From Flavisphingopyxis sp963800335 (GTDB taxonomy: Bacteria > Pseudomonadota > Alphaproteobacteria > Sphingomonadales > Sphingomonadaceae): DNA of 64,000 bases. How positions within the stretch are numbered: the stretch's first letter is position 1; each line of letters starts with the position of its first letter. The notes under the pieces are model-generated. The model was not told the DNA's origin and ran no database searches. It worked only from the letters and a program-made list of their open reading frames with translations. Positions 59,548 through 64,000 of this stretch are shown here, piece by piece. The DNA is taken from positions 124,001-188,000 of the forward strand of contig CAWDAN010000001.1 of the NCBI GenBank assembly GCA_963800335.1. The letters run 5' to 3'. The position numbers and the translations under genes were made by a program.

Positions 59548-61821
59548 TCAGCGCGCGATGCCGCCCGCCGCGAGCACCGCCAGCGTCACCAGTTCGGACG
59601 CGCTCGACGCCATCGTCGCGACCTGGACGGGCTTTTCCATCCCTACGAGCATCGGTCCGATGACCGCGTCGCCGCCGAGTTCGCGCAGCAGCTTGGCACT
59701 GAGATTGGCCGACTGCAGCCCCGGCATGACGAGGATGTTCGCCGGGCCCGACAGGCGGCTGAACGGATAGCTTTTCATCACCGTCGGGTTGAGCGCGACG
59801 TCGGGCGCCATTTCGCCTTCATATTCGAAATCGACGCCGTCGCCCGCCGCGCCGCGCGCATCGAGCAGCGCGACCGCCGCGCGGATATTCTCGAGCCAGT
59901 TGCCCGCCGGGTTGCCGAAGGTCGAATAGCTCAGGAACGCGACGCGCGGCTCGTGTCCCATGCGGCGCGCGACCTTGGCGGTCTCGACCGCGATATCGGC
60001 GAGCTGGGCGGGGCTGGGGCGCTCGTTGACCGTGGTGTCGGCCATGAACACGGTATGCGACCGCCCGACGAGGACGTGGATGCCGAACGCGGTCCGATCG
60101 GGATCGTTATCGAACACGCGGCGCAGCTCGCGCATCGTCTGCGCATAGGTCCGCGTGACGCCGGTCAGCATCGCATCGGCGGCGCCGAGCTTGAGCAGCA
60201 TCGCGCCAAAGATGTTGCGGTCGCGATTGACCATCCGCTCGACGTCGCGGCGCAGATAGCCGCGCCGCTGCAGTCGCTCGTACAGCGTCTCGACCATCTC
60301 GCGGTACCAGCGGCGAATTGACGCTGTTGTGCAGCTCGAACGATTCGGGATCGGTGACGCCCATCGCCTTCAACTGGTCGCGCACGCCTTCGCGCCCGAC
60401 GAGCACGGGGATGCCATAGCCGCCCTGCTTGAACTGGATCGCGGCGCGCAGCACGACCTCTTCCTCGGCCTCGGCAAAGACGACGCGCTTGGGATTGGCG
60501 CGCGCCGCATCATAGGCGAGCGTGAGCACCGACGTGGTCGGGTTGAGCCTCCCTTGAGGATCTGGCGATAGCCCGGAATGTCGAGGATATCGCGCTGCGC
60601 CACACCCGAATCCATCGCCGCCTGCGCGACCGCGGCAGGCACGACCTCCATCAGCCGCGGATCGAACGGCGCGGGGATGATGTATTCGGGGCCGAAGCTG
60701 TGCGCCCGCCCGCCATACGCCCGCGCGACCTCCTCGGGCACCTGCTGGCGTGCGAGCTGGGCGATGGCGTGCGCCGCGGCGATCTTCATTTCCTCGTTGA
60801 TCGTCGTCGCGCGGACATCGAGCGCGCCGCGGAAGATGAAGGGAAACCCAAGCACGTTATTGACCTGGTTGGGAAAATCCGACCGGCCCGTGGCGATGAT
60901 CGCATCGGGCCGCGCCGCGCGTGCGTCGGGCGGGGTGATCTCGGGATCGGGATTGGCCATCGCGAAAATGATCGGTGCCTTGGCCATTTTCATGACCCAT
61001 TCGGGCTTGAGCGCCCCGGCGGCCGAAAGCCCCAGGAAGACATCGGCGCCGTCGAGCGCGTCTTCGAGCGTGCGCGCTTGCGTTTCGGCGGCGTGCGCCG
61101 ATTTCCACTGGTCCATGCCGCCTTCGCGGCCCTTGTAGATGACGCCTTCGCGATCGCACATGATGACGTTGTCGCCCGACACGCCGAGCGCCTTGATCAG
61201 CTCGGTGCACGCGATCGCCGCCGCGCCCGCGCCGTTGACGACGAGCTTGACGTCCTTGAGATCGCGACCGGTCAGGTGGCAGGCATTGATCAATCCCGCC
61301 GCGGTGATGATCGCGGTGCCGTGCTGGTCGTCATGGAAGACCGGAATGTTCATCCGTTCGCGCAGCGCCTGTTCGATGATGAAGCACGACGGTGCGGCGA
61401 TATCCTCGAGGTTGATCCCGCCGAAGCTGGGACCGAGCAGCGCGACGCATTCGATGAACTTGTCGACGTCTTCGGTATCGACCTCGATGTCGATCGCGTC
61501 GACGTCGGCGAAGCGCTTGAACAGCACCGCCTTGCCCTCCATCACGGGCTTCGATGCCAGCGCGCCGAGATTGCCCATGCCGAGGATCGCGGTGCCGTTC
61601 GATATCACCGCGACGAGATTGCCCTTGGCGGTATAATCATATGCCGCCGATGGATCGTCGGCGATCGCCTGGACCGGGACCGCGACGCCGGGGGAATAGG
61701 CAAGGCTGAGGTCGCGCTGCGTCGCCATCGGCTTCGATGCGATGATCTCGATCTTGCCCGGCCGCCCCTGCGAATGGAACAACAGCGCCTCGCGGTCGGA
61801 AAACTCGATATCGTCGGCCAT
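59548..61821 (-). CDS. maeB: NADP-dependent malic enzyme (MaeB, malic-PTA fusion), two frameshifts
   Basis: The N-terminal malic domain (from MADDIEFSDREALLFHSQGR) has SLAYSPGVAVPV, VISNGTAILG, FHDDQHGTAI and an NADP-binding VVNGAGAAAIACTE, ending around YRQILKG. After a missing base near 60552 it continues NPTTSVLTLAYDAARANPKR and VVFAEAEEE in another frame. After an extra base near 60310 it ends in a phosphotransacetylase-like domain (GILVMPGLQSAN-type segment, SYSTFGNP). Corrected length is about 757 residues, standard for MaeB. It decarboxylates malate to pyruvate, making NADPH; the PTA domain is regulatory. Confidence 0.92.
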
Positions 61822-61949
61822 GGTCAGTCCTTTTGGTTGGCGTCCGCCTTAGCCGTAGCGGCAGGGGCGAGACAAGCGTGCGGCCGTCCGATCGACGCGC
61901 AGGGATCGCGGCTTGGCGCGGACGCGTCGCATCGCTATCGCAGGCCGCT

Positions 61950-64000
61950 ATGGCAAAAGCGCGACCATCGGCGAAACGCAGCGACGCGAGCAGCGCCCCG
62001 ACGCCGATGATGGTGCAGTATTTCGCGCTCAAGCGCCAAGCGCCCGACTGCCTGCTGTTCTATCGCATGGGCGATTTTTTCGAACTCTTCTTCGATGACG
62101 CGGTGGCGGCGGCCGAAACGCTCGACATTGCGCTGACCAGCCGCGGCGAACATGACGGCGCGCCGGTGCCGATGTGCGGCGTGCCCGTCCATGCTGCCGA
62201 GGGCTATCTCGCCCGCCTCATCAAGGGCGGTCACCGCGTCGCGATCGCCGAACAGGTCGAAACGCCCGCCGAGGCCAAGGCGCGCGGCGGATCGAAAACG
62301 CTCGTCGCGCGCGACATCGTCCGGCTGGTCACTGCGGGCACGCTGACCGAGGACGCATTGCTCGACGCGCGAGCGTCGAACTGGCTCGTCGCGATTGCCG
62401 AAGCATCGGGAGGCTGCGCGCTCGCCGCCGCCGATATCTCGACCGGGACGTTCGAAGTGGGAGAGGTCGCTGCGGGCGAGATCGACGCCGAACTCGCCCG
62501 CCTTGGCCCCTCCGAAGTGATCGTCGCCGAAGGATCGCCGTTCGAAGCCATGATCGATCCTGCGTTGCTCTGCGCGCGCCCGACGGCGAGCTTCGACAGC
62601 GGCAAGAGCGAGGTGGCGCTCAAGGCGCATGTTCGGCGTCGCGACGCTCGACGGGTTCGGCGATTTCAGCCGCGCCGAACGCGCCGCTATGGGCGGCCTT
62701 ATCGCCTATCTTGACCACGCCGGGCGCGGCGCCTTGCCGCTGCTGCGCCCGCCGGTCCAGCGGCGGCGCACGGCGCACATGCTGATCGACGCGGCGACGC
62801 GCGAAAGCCTCGAGATCACGCGCAGCCAGTCGGGTAGCCGCGCCGGCAGCCTGCTTGCCTGTGTCGACCGCAGCGTCACCGGCGCGGGCGCGCGGCTGCT
62901 CGCCGCCGACCTGTCGGCGCCATTGATGGACCGCGCCGCGATCGACGACCGGCTGGCGCTGGTGCAATGGCTTCACGACGACGAAGGCCTGCGCATCGCC
63001 TTGCGCGATACGCTGCGGTCGCTTCCCGACATCGCGCGCGCGCTCGGCCGCATCGCCGCATCGCGCGGGTCGCCCCGCGATCTCGGCGCGATCCGCGATG
63101 GCCTCGGCGGCGCGCGCCTGCTGCGCGAACGGCTCGCGCTGGCCGCCGACCGCCCCGCGCTGCTCGATGCGCTGCTGCCCGCGTTCGACGGCCATGGCGC
63201 GCTGGTCGATACGCTGACCCGCGCGCTGGTGGCCAGTCCGCCGACCGAAAGCCAGCACGGCGGCTTCATTGCCGAGGGGTATGACGCCGCGCTCGACGCG
63301 TTGCGCGCGACCTCGGGCGATGCGCGCCGCGCGATCGCCGCGCTCGAGGCCGGCTATCGCGAAACCACCGGCATCGCGAGCCTCAAGATCAAGCACAATG
63401 CGGTATTGGGATACCATGTCGAGGTGCCCGCCAAGCACGGCGACCGTTTGATGGTCGCCGATTTCGGGCTTCACCCATCGCCAGACGCTCGCCGGCGTCG
63501 TCCGCTTCAATGCGCCTGCCTTGCACGAAGAGGCGATGAAGGTCGCACAGGCGGGGGGCCATGCGCTCGCTGCCGAACAGGCGCACCTCGAGGACCTGCT
63601 CGGCGAGGTCGCCGCCGCCAAGGATCGCATCACCGCCGCCGCCGATGCGCTCGCCCGGCTCGACGTCGCCGCGGGCCATGCGGTCCGCGCGGTCGAAGGC
63701 GGCTGGACGCGGCCGTCGTTCGCGGACACTCCGTGTCTCGAGGTCGAGGGCGGTCGCCACCCCGTCGTCGAGGCCGCACTGGCGACACGCAACGAGCGTT
63801 TCGTCGCAAATGATTGTTTTCTCGGCCCTGCGGCCCTGCCGAAAGGCAGAAAAAACTCCCGCCTCTGGCTCGTCTCGGGGCCGAACATGGGCGGCAAATC
63901 GACCTTCCTGCGCCAGAACGCGCTGATCGTCCTGCTCGCACAGGCGGGCAGCTATGTTCCCGCGACCATCGCGCGGCTTGGCCTGGTCGATCGCCTGTTC
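61950..64000 (+). CDS. mutS: DNA mismatch repair protein MutS, two frameshifts, partial at window end
   Basis: The start is MAKARPSAKRSD (61950). The mismatch-binding domain shows MMVQYFALK and the Phe-x-Glu motif MGDFFELFF. One extra base near 62628 (GCGCATG for GCGATG) shifts the frame; it resumes MFGVATLDGFGDFSRAERAA. An extra T in the run at 63462-63464 shifts it again; the restored frame reads DSGFTHRQTLAGVVRFNAP. Walker A appears as SGPNMGGKST near 63880, and the gene runs off at 64000. It initiates mismatch repair. It diverges from maeB across 128 bp. Confidence 0.93.

Noticed and set aside
1..64000. CRISPR arrays, tRNA or rRNA genes, insertion sequences, prophage or toxin-antitoxin islands
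   Set aside because: I saw no repeat-spacer array, cloverleaf-like or rRNA sequence, transposase or integrase; the genes are core and composition is even.

Overview
The window is chromosomal DNA, about 65% G+C by eye, from an alphaproteobacterium that is most likely a member of the Sphingomonadales. Pointers are a DUF3576-leuS-lptE-holA cluster, an rnd-lptC-lptA-lptB-rpoN cluster, mipZ and divK, CtrA-like boxes, a large TonB-dependent receptor, a type III polyketide synthase operon, a DUF177/Cbp3 pair divergent from bamE, and an REP-like intergenic sequence of a type familiar from sphingomonads. I see no rRNA, tRNA, CRISPR array, prophage or insertion sequence; this is mostly core genome.

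Layout. 0-6.4 kb: SleB-like hydrolase, mmcB, an ankyrin protein, the sco-ycgN-ygjP run and a class A PBP. 6.4-9.8 kb: msrB, then a type III PKS-methyltransferase-FAD oxidoreductase operon (possible phenolic lipid or quinone). 9.9-14.5 kb: DUF3576-leuS-lptE-holA. 14.7-21.5 kb: small OM-like protein, ThiE-like protein, YggS, Na+/H+ antiporter, TonB receptor. 21.7-28.7 kb: pdeM, two tandem secreted retropepsin-like proteases, lhr and its divergent exonuclease partner, a glutaredoxin and a DUF3147 membrane protein. 28.7-33.1 kb: LPS transport genes with rpoN. 33.2-36.0 kb: DUF808 protein, RGG-rich double cold-shock protein, glutaminyl cyclase. 36.0-41.0 kb: a six-gene operon ending in the ATP-dependent DNA ligase. 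41.0-47.9 kb: divK, rpmG, a possibly CtrA-controlled orphan, a GDT1-type transporter, dps, panC, mipZ, a J-domain protein, phosphomannomutase and a candidate small RNA. 47.9-64.0 kb: two proline-directed peptidases, rpmJ, a DUF4136-M14 peptidase-gpmA run, DUF177/Cbp3, bamE, a hybrid histidine kinase, maeB and mutS, which runs off the end.

Functional threads. The ligase-associated DNA damage set (Lhr helicase, MBL exonuclease, PdeM phosphoesterase, ATP ligase) is all present but scattered over 16 kb, with mmcB and mutS also in the window. Envelope biogenesis is strongly represented: LptA, B, C and E, BamE, a PBP and SleB. Cell-cycle control appears as DivK, MipZ and CtrA-like boxes.

Quality warning. 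About ten single-base frameshifts, mostly one-base insertions, break genes that should be intact, including essential ones: mmcB, lptE, leuS, the TonB receptor, a DUF3147 gene (two), maeB (two) and mutS (two). The pattern looks like uncorrected sequencing indels rather than biology. Coordinates given for those genes span both sides of the shift.
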